A DNA stretch of 64,000 nucleotides from Aristolochia californica (Eukaryota > Streptophyta > Magnoliopsida > Piperales > Aristolochiaceae), in assembly GCA_029961685.1 (NCBI GenBank), contig JARWKL010000010.1, positions 15,211,931-15,275,930 on the forward strand. The letters run 5' to 3'. The position numbers and the translations under genes are program-made. How positions within the stretch are numbered: the first letter of the stretch is position 1; the number at the start of each line of letters is the position of its first letter. This document shows, in pieces, positions 52,101 through 63,600 of the stretch. The notes beneath the pieces were generated by a model that saw only the letters and a list, made by a program, of their open reading frames with translations, was not told the origin of the DNA and ran no database searches.

Positions 52101-54721
52101 AATCTAAGAAAAGAAATTTTTTTCACACACCACAAATGAAAACAAAAGTTTTGTTATCTAAGTTTGGGAAATTCCACTAGTTCAACCCTAATAGCTTGAA
52201 ATTTTATAAGAAAGGGATTTTTCTACACATGTTTTAAAAAATGGATATGCATGCTTGAAACATGTTAAAGATGAAAATGATCTATGGATCCAAACCTTTT
52301 AATGAGAAATCATTAAATTCTCAAATGAACGTGTGGTAGGGTATTTACCCGTGTCAAAAATGCCATTTTTTGCCCATTTACAAATAGCTGACCTAACAAT
52401 CATAGATGATTGTAAAACTATTTATCAAGCGTAACGGGCTACATTTTTGTAAGGAATGACTTATGGATGGGGAGTCAACACTCAGTTAAAAATCCCCCGC
52501 CTCCCCTTCTCCCGAGATTGCAAAACTTAATTTATAAAAACTTTATAGAGTTTACAATCCCTAAAAATTATAGGCACTTTTTGGAATCATCACTCTCTAC
52601 GTTTGTGGATTGTGCATTTCCATGTTAGATGTTTAATATTTTTTCTTAAATCAAAACTTGATTTTTCACTTTCCGTTCATCTTGTAAACACAAAAAGAGA
52701 TAAAAGGCAAATAGATCATAACAAAATCAAAATTTTAGAGTTTATGATTGAAAAAAATTTAAAGTAATAACAAATGTAAGAAAAGAAAATTTATTCACAC
52801 ACCACAAAAGAACACAAAAGTTTTGATAACCAAGTTTGGAAAATTTCTCTAGTTCAACCCTAATAGTTTGGAATTTTATAAGAATGAGATTTTTCTACAC
52901 AAGTTTTAAAAAATGGATATGCATGTTTAGAACATGTTAAAGATGCAAATGACCTATGGATCAAAACCTTTTAGAAAGAATAACATTAAGGTCTCAAGTG
53001 AACGGGCGGTGGGATATTTACCCGAGTGAAACAATCCATTATTTTCCCCTTTTACAAAAAGCTGACCTAACAATCATAGATGACTGTAAAGTGATTTATC
53101 ATGCGTAAAGGGGTATATTTTTGTAAGGAATGATTTGTGGATTGGGCATCAACACTCTGTTACAAATCCCTCGCCTCCCCCTTTTTCCCACGATTGCAAA
53201 ACCTGATATATAAAAATTAAAAAGAGTTTACAATCCCTAAAAATTACAAACACTTTTTGGAATTATCACTCTCTACATTTGTGCATTGTGCATTTCCATT
53301 TTAGATGTGTACGTTTTTTTCGGAAATCAAAACTTGAGTTTTCACATTCCCTTCTACTCGTAAACAAACAAAAAAAAAGAAATAAAAGGCAAAGAAATCA
53401 CAAAAAAATGAAAATTTTAGATTTTATGTATGGAAAAAATTTGAAGCAATAAAAAATGTAAGTAAAGAAAATTTATTCACAAACCAAAAATGAACAGAAA
53501 AGTTTTGTTATCCAAGTTTGGGAAATATGACTACTTCAACCCTAATAGCTTGAAATTTTCTAAGAAACAGATTTTTCTACACATGTTTTAAAAATTGGAT
53601 ATGCATGCTTGAAAAATGTTAAAGATGCGACTGACCTATGGATCCAAACCTTTTAAAGAGAAGAACATTAAATTCTCAAGTGAACGTGTGGTGGGATATT
53701 TACCCGAGTCAAATAAGCCATTATTTTGCCCATTTAAAAAAAGTTGACCTAACAATTATAGATGATTGTAAAGTTATTTATCATGCGTAAGAGGCTATAT
53801 TTTTTTAACGAATGACTTATGGATCAGGACTCAACAGAAAGTTAAAAATCCCCCGCCTCCCCCTTTTCCTGACCTTTGCAAAACTTGATATATAAAAACT
53901 AAAAAGATTTTACAATCCCTGAAAATTACAGATACTTTTTGGAATTATAACACTCTAAATTTGTGCATTATAGATTTCCATTTTAGATGTGTACTTTTTT
54001 TTCTGATATCAAAACTTGTGTTCTCACTTTCCTTCATATCGTCAACAAAAAGAAAAGAGATAAAAGGCTAATAGATCACAAAAAAATGAAAATTTTAGAG
54101 TTTATGTATGGAAAAAATTTAAACCAATAGCAAATGTAAGTAAAGAAAATTTATTCACGGACCACAAATGAACACAAAAGTTTTGTGATCCAAGTTTGGG
54201 AAATTCCACTAGTTCAACCCTAATAGCTTAGAATTTTATACGAAAGAGATTTTTCTACACATGTTTTAAAAGATGGATATGCATGCTTGAAACATGTTAA
54301 AGATGCAAATGACCTATGGATCCACACTTTTTAAAGGGAATAACATTAAATTCTCAGTGATCATGCGATGGGATATTTTTCCAAGTCAAACATGCCATTT
54401 TTTGCCCATTTACGAAAAGCTGACCTAATGATCATTGATGTTTGTAAAATGATTTATCATGTGTAACGGGCTATTTTTTTGTAAGGAATGACATACGGAT
54501 TGGGTGTTAACACTCAGTTAAAAACCCCCCACCTCCCCCTTTTTCCGACGATTGCAAAACTTGATATGTAAAAACTAAAAAGAGTTTATACTCCATAAAA
54601 ATTACATAAAATTTTTGGAATTATCAATCTCTACTTAAGTGCATTGTGCATTTATATTTTAGATGTGTACTTTTTATTGTTAAATCAAAACTTGAGTTTT
54701 CACTTTCCCATCATCTCGTAA

Positions 54722-54735
54722 ACAGAAAAAAATTT
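54722..54735 (+). repeat. ~60-bp deletion junction in a monomer
   Basis: AAACAGAAAAA continues directly as AATTTAATGCAATAAAAAATG, skipping the GATAAAAGGCAAATA...TTTATGTATGG segment that is present in the matching monomer at 48380-48450. The A-rich flanks supply the junction homology. It accounts for the 618-bp spacing between 54485 and 55103. Confidence 0.75.
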
Positions 54736-55819
54736 AATGCAATAAAAAATGTAAGTAAAGAAAATTTATTCTCACACCACAAATGAACACAAAATTTTTT
54801 TTATCCAAGTTTTGGAAATTTCACTAGTTCAACCCTAATAGCTCGGAATTTTATAAGAAAAAGATTTTTCTACACATGTTTTAAAAAATGGATATGCATG
54901 CTTTAAATATGTTAAAGATGCAAATGACCAATGGATCCAAACCATTTAATGACAACAACATTAAACTCTCAAGTGAATGTGCGGTGGGATATTTACCCGA
55001 GTCAAACAAGCCATTATTTTTCCCTTTTACGAAAAAGCTTACCTAACGATCATAGTTGATTGTAAAGTGATTTGTCATGCATAACGGGTTATATTTTTCT
55101 AAGGAATGACTTATGTATTGGGAGTGAACACTCAGTTAAAAATCCCCCGCCCCTCCTTTTCCCGATGATTGCAAAAACTGATATATAAAAAATAAAATGA
55201 GTTTACAATCCCTAAAAATTTCTGACACCTTTTTGAATTATCACTCTCTACATTTGTGCATTTTTCATTTCCATTTTTGATTTGTAGTTTTTTTCTGATA
55301 TCAAAACTTCAGTTTTCACTTTCCCATCATGTCGTAAACTAAAAAAAAGAGATAAAAGGCTAATTGATCACAACAAAATGAAAATTTTAGAGTTTATGTA
55401 TGAAAAAAATTTAAAGCAATAACAAATGTATGTAAAGAAAATGTATTCACACACCACAAATGAACACAAAAGTTTTGGTATCCAAGTTTGGGAAATTCCA
55501 CTAGTTCAACCCTTATAGCTTGGAATTTTATAAGAAAGAGATTTTTCTACACATGTTTTAAAAAAAGGATATGCATGCTAGAAACTTGTTAAAGATGCAA
55601 ATGACCTTTGGATCCAAACCTTTTACAAACAATAACAATAAATTCTCAAGTGAACGTGCAGGGGGTTGTTTACCCGAGTCAAACAAGCCATTATTTTTTC
55701 CTTTTACAAAAATCGACCTAACGTTCATAGATGATTGTAAAGTGATTTATCATGAGTAACTGGTTATATTTTTGTAAGGAATGACTTATGGATTGGGAGT
55801 CCACACTCCATTAAAAATC

Positions 55820-55820
<1 letters not shown>

Positions 55821-55857
<37 letters not shown>
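55821..55857 (+). repeat. poly-C expansion, 37 C
   Basis: An uninterrupted run of 37 C, then T and CCCCC, sits at the same monomer position as the 25-C run in the other copy of the duplicated block. It explains most of the 710-bp monomer spacing. Confidence 0.85.
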
Positions 55858-55860
<3 letters not shown>

Positions 55861-58800
55861 CCCTTTTCTCGATGATTGCAAAACCTGATATATAAAAACT
55901 AAAAAGAGTTTACAATCCCGAAAAATTATACACACTTTTTGGAATTATAGCTCTCTAAATTTGTGTATTGTGCATTTTCATTTTAGATGTGTACTTTTTT
56001 TTCTTAAATCAAAATTTGATTTTTCACTTTCCTTTTATCTCGTAAACAAAAAAAGAGATAAAAGGCAAATAGATCACGACAAAATGAAAATTTTAGAGTA
56101 TGTCAATGGAAAAAATTTAAAGCAATAACAAATGTAAGTAAAGAAAATTTATTCACACACCACTAATGAACACAAAATTTTTGTTATCCAAGTTTGGGAA
56201 ATTCCACTAGTTCAACCCTAATAGCTTTGAATATTATAAGAATGATATTTTTCTACAAAAGTTTTAAAAAATGGATATGTATGCTTGAAACTTTTTAAAG
56301 AAGATGCGAATCACCTATGGATCCAAACCTTTTAAAGAGAATAACATTAAAATCTCAAGTGAATGTGCAGTGGGATATTTACCTGAGTCAAGCAAGCCAT
56401 TAATTTGCTCATTTACAAAAAGCTAACCTATCGATCGTAGATGATTGTAAAGTGATTTATCCTCTGTCAAGGGCTATATTTTTTAAAGGAATGACTTATA
56501 GATTGGGAGTCAACACAGTTAAAAGTCCCGCAACTCCCTCTTTTCCCGACGATTGCAAAACCTGATATATAACAACTAAAAAGAGTTTAAAATCCACAAA
56601 AATTAGAGACACTTTTTGGAATTATCTCTCTCTACATTTGTACATTGTGCTTTTCCATTTTTTTTTGTGCACTTTTTTTTCTTAAATCAAAACTTGAGCT
56701 TTCACTTTTCCTTCAACTCGCAAACCACAAAAGTGATAAAAGGCAAATAGATCACAACAAAATAAAAAATTTGGAGTTTAAGTACGAATTTTTTTAAGCA
56801 ATAACAAATGTAAGTAAATAAAATATATTCATACACCACAAATGAACACAAAAGTTTTGTTATTTGAGTTTGGGAAATTCCACTAGTTCAACTCTAATAG
56901 CTTGGAATTTTATCAAAAAGAGATTTTTCTACACATGTTTTAAAAAATGGATATACATGCTTAAAAATTTTGAAGATGCAAATGATCTATTTATCCAAAC
57001 CTTTTAAAGAGAATAACATTGAATTTTCTAGTTAACGTGCGGTGGGATATTTACCCGTGTAACACAAGCGCTTATTTTTCCCATTTACAAAATGCTGACC
57101 TAATGTTCATAGATGATTGTAAAGTGATTTATCATGCGTAACGGGCTATATTTTTGTATAGAATGACTTATGGATTGGGAGTCAACACACAATTAAAAAT
57201 CCCCCACCACCTGATATATAAAAACTAAAAAGAGTTTACAATGCCTAAAAATTACAGGCACTTTTTTGAATTATCCCTCTCTACATTTGTGCATTGTGCA
57301 TTTCCATTTTAGATGTGTTCTTGTTTTTCTTAAATCAAAACTTGAGTTTTCACTTTCCCTTCATCTCGTATACAAAAAAAGAGATAAAAGGCTAATCGAT
57401 AACAATGAAATGAAAATTTTAGAGTTTACTAAAGGAAAAAATTTAAAGCAATAACAAATGTAAGTAAAGAAAATTTATTCACATAACACAAACGAACATT
57501 AAAGTTTTGTTATCCAAGTTTGGAAAATTCCACTAGTTCAACCCATATAGCTTGAAATTTTATAAGAATGAGATTTTTCTACACATGTTTTAAAAAATGG
57601 ATATGCATGCTTGAAGCATGTTAAAGATGCAAATGCCCTATGGATCCAAACCTTTTAAAGAGAATAACATTAAACTCTCAAGTGAACGTGCGGTTGGATA
57701 TTTACCTAGTCAAACAAGCCATTTTGCCCATTTACAAAAAGCTGACCTAACAATCAGAGATGTTTGTAAAGTGATTTATCATGTGTTCCGGGCTATATTT
57801 TTGTAAGGAATGACTTATAGATTGGGAGTCAACACTCAGTTAAAATCCCCCGCCTCCCCCTTTTCCCGATGATTGCAAAACCTGATATATAAAAAATAAA
57901 AAGAGTTTACAATCCCTAAAAGTTACATATACTTTTTGAAATTATCGCTCTCTATATTTGTGCATTGCGCATTTCCATTTGAGATGAGTACTTTTTTTGC
58001 TAAAATCAAAACTTGAGTTTTCACTTTCCCTTCATCTCGTAAACAAAACAAAAAAAGATAAGGGCAAATAGATTAAAAAAATGAAAATTTTAGAGTTTAC
58101 GTGTGGAAAATATTTAAAGCAATAACAAATGTAAGTAAAGAAAATTTATTCACTTACCACAAATGAACACATAAATTTTGTTGTCCTAGTTTTGGAAATT
58201 CCACTAGTTCAACCCTAATAGCATGAAATTTTATAAGGAAGACATTTTTCTACACATGTTTTAAAAAATGGATATGCATGCTTGAAACATGTTAAAGATG
58301 CGAATGACCTATGAATCCAAACCATTAAAAGTTAATAACATCAAATTCTCAAGTGAACGTGCGGTTGGGTATTTACTTGAGTCAAACAAGCCATTTTTTT
58401 CCCGTTTTCAAAAACCTTACCTAACGATCATAGATGATTGAAAAGTGATTTATCAAGTGTAACGACCAATATTTTTGTAAGGAATGACTTATGGATAGGG
58501 AGTCAACATTCAGTTAAAAATCCCTTGCCTCCCCCTTTACCCGATGATTATAAAACCTAATATATAAAAACTAAAAAGATTTTACAATCCCTAAAAATTA
58601 TAGACACTTTTAGGACTTATCACTCTCTACGTTTGTGGATTGTGCATTTGCATTTTAGATGTGTACTTTATTTTCTTAAATTCAAACTTGATTTTTCACT
58701 TTCCTTTATCTCGTAAACAGAAAAAGAGATAAAAGGCAAATACATCACAACAAAATGCAAATTATAGAGTTTATGTATGAAAAACATTTAAAGCAAAAAA

Positions 58801-59899
58801 AAAATGTAAGTAAAGAAAATTTATTCACATACCAGAAATGAACACAAAAGTTTTGTTATCCAAGTTTGGGAAGTTCCACTAATTCAACCCTAATAGCTTG
58901 GAATATTATAAGAAAGAGATTTTTCGACAAATGTCTTATAAAATGGATATGCATGGTCGAAACTTGTTAAAGATGCAAATGACCTATGGATCCAAACCTT
59001 TAAAAGAGAATAACATTAAATTCTCAATTGAACGTGTGGAAGGATATTTACCCGAGTCAAACAAGCCAATTTTTGCCTATTTACAAAAAGCTGACCTAAC
59101 GATCATAGATGATTGTAAAGTGATTTATCATGCGTAACAGGCTATTTTTTTTGTAAGGAATGACTTGTGGATTGGGAGTCAACACACAGTTAAAAATCGC
59201 CCGCCTCTCCCTTTTTCAGACGATCGAAAAACCAAATATATAAATACTAAAAAGAGTTTACAATCCTTAAAAATTACAAACACTTTTTGGAATTATCACT
59301 CTCTATATTTTTGCATTGTGCATTTCCATTTTTGATGTGCACTTTTTTTTCTTAAATCAAAACTTGATTTTTCACTTTATCTTCATCTCGTAAACGAAAA
59401 AAGAGATAAAAGCCAAATAGATCACAACAAAATAAAAATTTTATAGTTTATATATGCAAATTTTTTTAAGAAATAACAAATGTAAGTAAATAAAATATAT
59501 TCACACACCACAAATGAAAACAAAAGATTTGTTATCTGAGTTTTGGAAATTTCACTAGTTCAACTCAAATAGCTTGGAATTTTACAAGAAAAAGATTTTT
59601 CCACACATGTTTTAAAAAATGGATATGCATGCTTGAAACATGCTAAAGATGCAAATGACTTATGGATCGAAACCTTTTAAAGAGAATAACATTAAATTCT
59701 CAAGTGAACATTCGGTGGGATATTTACTCGAGTCAAACAAGCCATTATTTTGCCCATTTACAAAAAGCTTACCTAACGATTATAGATGATTGTAAAGTAA
59801 CTTATCATGTGTAACGGGCTATATTTTTGTAAGGAATGACTTATGGATTGGGAGTCAATACACAGTTAAAAATCCCCCGCCTCCCCCTTTTCCCGACGA

Positions 59900-60660
59900 G
59901 TGCAAAACCAGAGATATAAAAACAAAAGTTTTGTTATCCAAGTTTGGGAAATTCCACTAGTTCAACCCTAATAGCTCGAAATTTTATAAGAAATGGATTT
60001 TTCTACACATGTTTTAAAAAATGGATATGCATGCTTGAAACATGTTAAAGATGAAAATGACCTAAGGATCCAAACCTTTAAATGAGAAATCATTAAATTC
60101 TCAAATGAACATGCGGTGGGGTATTTACACGAGTCAAACAAACCATTTTTTGCCCATTTACAAATAGCTGACCTAACAATCATAGATGATTGTAAAGCTA
60201 TTTATCAAGCGTAATGGGCTATATTTTTATAAGGAATGACTTATGGATGGGGAGTCAAAGAAGCCATTTTTTTGCCCATTTACAAAAAGCTGACTTAACG
60301 GTCATAGATGATTATCGAGTGATTTATCATGCGTAACGGGCTTTATTTTTGTAAGGAATGACTTATGGATTGGGAGTCAACACCCAATTAAAAATCCCCC
60401 TCCTCCCCCTTTTTTCAACAAGTGCAAACCTGATATATAAAAACTAAAAAGAGTTTACATTCCCTGAAAATTACAGACAGTTTTTGGAATTATCACTCTC
60501 TACATTTGTGCATTGTGCATTTCCATTTTAGATGTGTACTTTTTTTTCTTAAATCAAAACATGAGTTTTCACTTTCCCATTTAAAAAAAGCTGACCTAAC
60601 GATCATTGATGATTGTAAAGTGATTTATCATGCGTAATGGGCTATATTTTGGTAAGGAAT
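59900..60660 (+). repeat. mosaic of sub-monomer fragments
   Basis: Three jumps occur in 700 bp. At about 59922 GATATAAAAAC is followed by AAAAGTTTTGTTATCC. At about 60255 GGATGGGGAGTCAA is followed by AGAAGCCATTTTTTTGCCC. At about 60578 TTCACTTTCCC is followed by ATTTAAAAAAAGCTGACC. Phasing motifs therefore stand at 59833, 60232, 60355 and 60656: spacings of 399, 123 and 301 bp. The piece before 60255 resembles 52195-52465, and the piece after it resembles 42600-42900, so fragments of different monomer lineages have been joined. Confidence 0.85.
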
Positions 60661-63600
60661 GACTTATGGATTGGGAGTCAACACTCAGTAAAAATCCCTC
60701 GCCTCCCTCTTTTCCCGACGATTGCAAAATCTGATATATAAAAACTAAAATCAGTTTAAAATCCCTAAAAATTACAAACACTTTTTGGAATTATCACTCT
60801 CTAAATTTGTGCATTGTGAATTTCCATTTTAGATGTGTATTTTTTTTCTTAAATAAAAACTTCAGTTTTCACTTTCCCTTCATCTCGTAAACAAAAAAAA
60901 AAAAAAGATAAAAGGCAAATAGATCACAACAAAATGAAAATTTTAGATTTTATGTATGGATAAAATTTAAAGCAATAACAAATGTATGTAAAGAAAATTT
61001 ATTCACCCACCACAAATGAACACAAATGTTTTGTTATCCAAGTTTGGGAAATTCCTCTAGTTCAACCCTAATAGCATGGAATTTTATAAGAAAGAGATTT
61101 TTCTACACATGTTTAAACAAAATGGATATGCATTCTTGAAACATGTTAAAGTTGCAAATAACCTATGGATCCAAACCTTTTAAAGACAATAACATTAAAT
61201 TCTCCCGTGAACGTGCGGTGGGATATTTACCCGAGTCAAACAAGCCATTATTTTTCCCTTCTACAAAAATCTAACCTAACGTTCATAGATGATTGTAAAG
61301 TGATTTATCATGCGTAACTGGTTATACTTTTATACGGAATGATTTATGGATTGGGAGTCAACACAAAGTAAAAAATCCCCCACCTCTCCCTTTTCCCATC
61401 GATTGCAAAACCTGATATAAAAAACTAAAAAGATTTTAAAATCCTTAAAAATTACAGACACTTTTTAAAATTATCAATCTCTACATTTGTACATTGTGCA
61501 TTTCCATTTTAGATGTGTATTTTTTTTCTTAAATCAAAATTAGATTTTTCACTTTCCCTTCATTTCGTAAACAAAAAATGAGATAAAAGGCAAATAGGTC
61601 ACAACAAAATGAAAATTTTAGAGTATATGAATGGAAAACATTTAAAGCAATAACTAATGTAAGTAAAGGAAATTGATTCACACACCACAAATGAACACAA
61701 AAGTTTTGTTATATAAATTTGGGAAATTCCACTCATTCAACCCTAATAGCTTGGAATTTTATAAGAAATAGATTTTTCTACACATGTTTTATAAAATGGA
61801 TATGCATGCTTGAAACATGTTAAATATGCAAATGACCTATGGATCCAAACCTTTTAAAGAGAATAACATTAAATTCTCAAGTGAACGTGCGGTGGGTTAT
61901 TTACCCGAGTCAAACAAGACATTATTTTTCCCTTGTACAAAAAGCTGACCTAATGATCAAATATGATTGTAAAGTGATTTATCATGTGTAATGGGTTATA
62001 TTTTTTTATGGAATGACTTATGGATTGCGAGTCAATATTCAGTTAAAAATCCCCCGCCTCCCCCTTTTCCCATAGAGTTCAAAACCTGATATATAAAAAC
62101 TAAAAAGAGTTTACAATCCCTAAAAATTGCAGACACTTTTTGGAATTATCACTCTCTACATTTGTGCATTGAGAATTTCCATTTTAGATGTGTACTTTTT
62201 TTTCTTAAATCAAAACACTACTTTTCACTTTCCCTTCATCTCGTCAACAAAAAAAAAGAGATAAAAGGCAAATATATCACAACAAAAGGAAACTTTTAGA
62301 GTTTATGTACGGAAATAATTTTAAGCAATAACAAATATAAGTAAAGAAAATTTATTCATACACCACAAATGAACACAAAAGTTTTGTTATCCAAGTTTGG
62401 GAAATTCCACTAGTTCAACCCTAATAGCTTGGGATTTTATAAGAAACAAATTTTTCTACATATGTTTTAAAAAATGGTTATGCATGCTTGAAACATGTTA
62501 AAGATGCAAATGACTTATGAATCCAAACCTTTTAAAGAGAATAACATTAAATTCTCAAGTGAACGTGCGGTGGGATATTTACCCGAGTCAAACAAGCCAT
62601 TATTTTTTCCTTTTACAAAAAGCTGACATAATGATCATAGATGATTGTAAAGTTATTTATCATGCGTAACGGGCTTTATTTTGTAAGGAATGACTTATGG
62701 ATTGGGAGTCAACACTCAGTTAAAATCCCTCTTCTCCCCTTTTTCCCTTCGATTGCAAAACCTGATATATAAAAACTAAAAAGAGTTTACTCTCCCTAAA
62801 TTTTATAGACACTATTTGGAATTATCACTCTCTAAATTTGTGAATTATGCATTTCCATTTTAGATGTGTAGTTTTTTTTCTTAAATCAAAACTTCAGTTT
62901 TCATTTTCTCTTCATCTCGTAAACATAAAAAAAAGAGATAAAAGGCATATAGATCACAACAAAATAAAAATTTTGGAGTTTAAGTATGGAAAAAATTTAA
63001 AGCAATAAAAAATGTAAGTATAAAAAATTTATTCACATACCACAAATGAACATAAAAGTTTTGTTATCCAAGTTTTGGAAATTCCACTAGTTCAACCCTT
63101 ATAGCTTGGAATTTTATGAAAAAGAGATTTTTCTGCACATGTTTTAAAAAATGGATATGCATGCTTGAAACATGTTAACAATGCAAATGACCTATGGATC
63201 CAAACCTTTTAAAGAGAATAACATTAAATTCTCAAGTGAACGTGCGGTGGGATATTTACCCAAATCAAACTAGCCATTATTTTGCTCATGTACAAAAAGT
63301 TGACCTAACGATTACAGGTGATTCAAAAGAGATTTTTCATGCATAATGGGCTATATTTTTGTAACGAATGACTTATGGATTGAGAGTCAACACACAGTTA
63401 TAAATCCCACTCCTCCCCCTTTTCCCGGCGATTGCAAAACCTTATATATAATAACTAAAAAGAGTTTACAATCCCTAAAAATTACAGATACTTTTTGGAA
63501 TTATCACTCTCTACATTTGTGCATTGTGCTTTGTGCATTTCCAATTTTTATGTCATTTTTTTTCTTAAATTGAAACTTGAGTTTTCACTTTCCCTTCATC

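Larger units (their letters stand above)
47100..59900 (+). repeat. satellite block H containing a duplicated ~4-kb segment
   Basis: Phasing motifs lie near 47465, 48142, 48820, 49071, 49755, 50428, 51103, 51779, 52453, 53127, 53809, 54485, 55103, 55778, 56488, 57160, 57807, 58480, 59157 and 59833. Monomers from about 47.8 to 51.6 kb correspond in order to those from about 54.15 to 58.3 kb: shared CTACTTAAGTGC (48290, 54630), poly-C runs (49109, 55821), GAGTATGTGAATGG/GAGTATGTCAATGG (49366, 56095), ACACAAGCGCTTATTTTT (50330, 57062), GCTAATCGATAACAATG (50681, 57391) and ACGTGTGGAAAA (51398, 58099). The offset changes from about 6.34 to 6.7 kb because each copy has its own deletions. Two to three unrelated monomers separate the copies. 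Confidence 0.85.
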
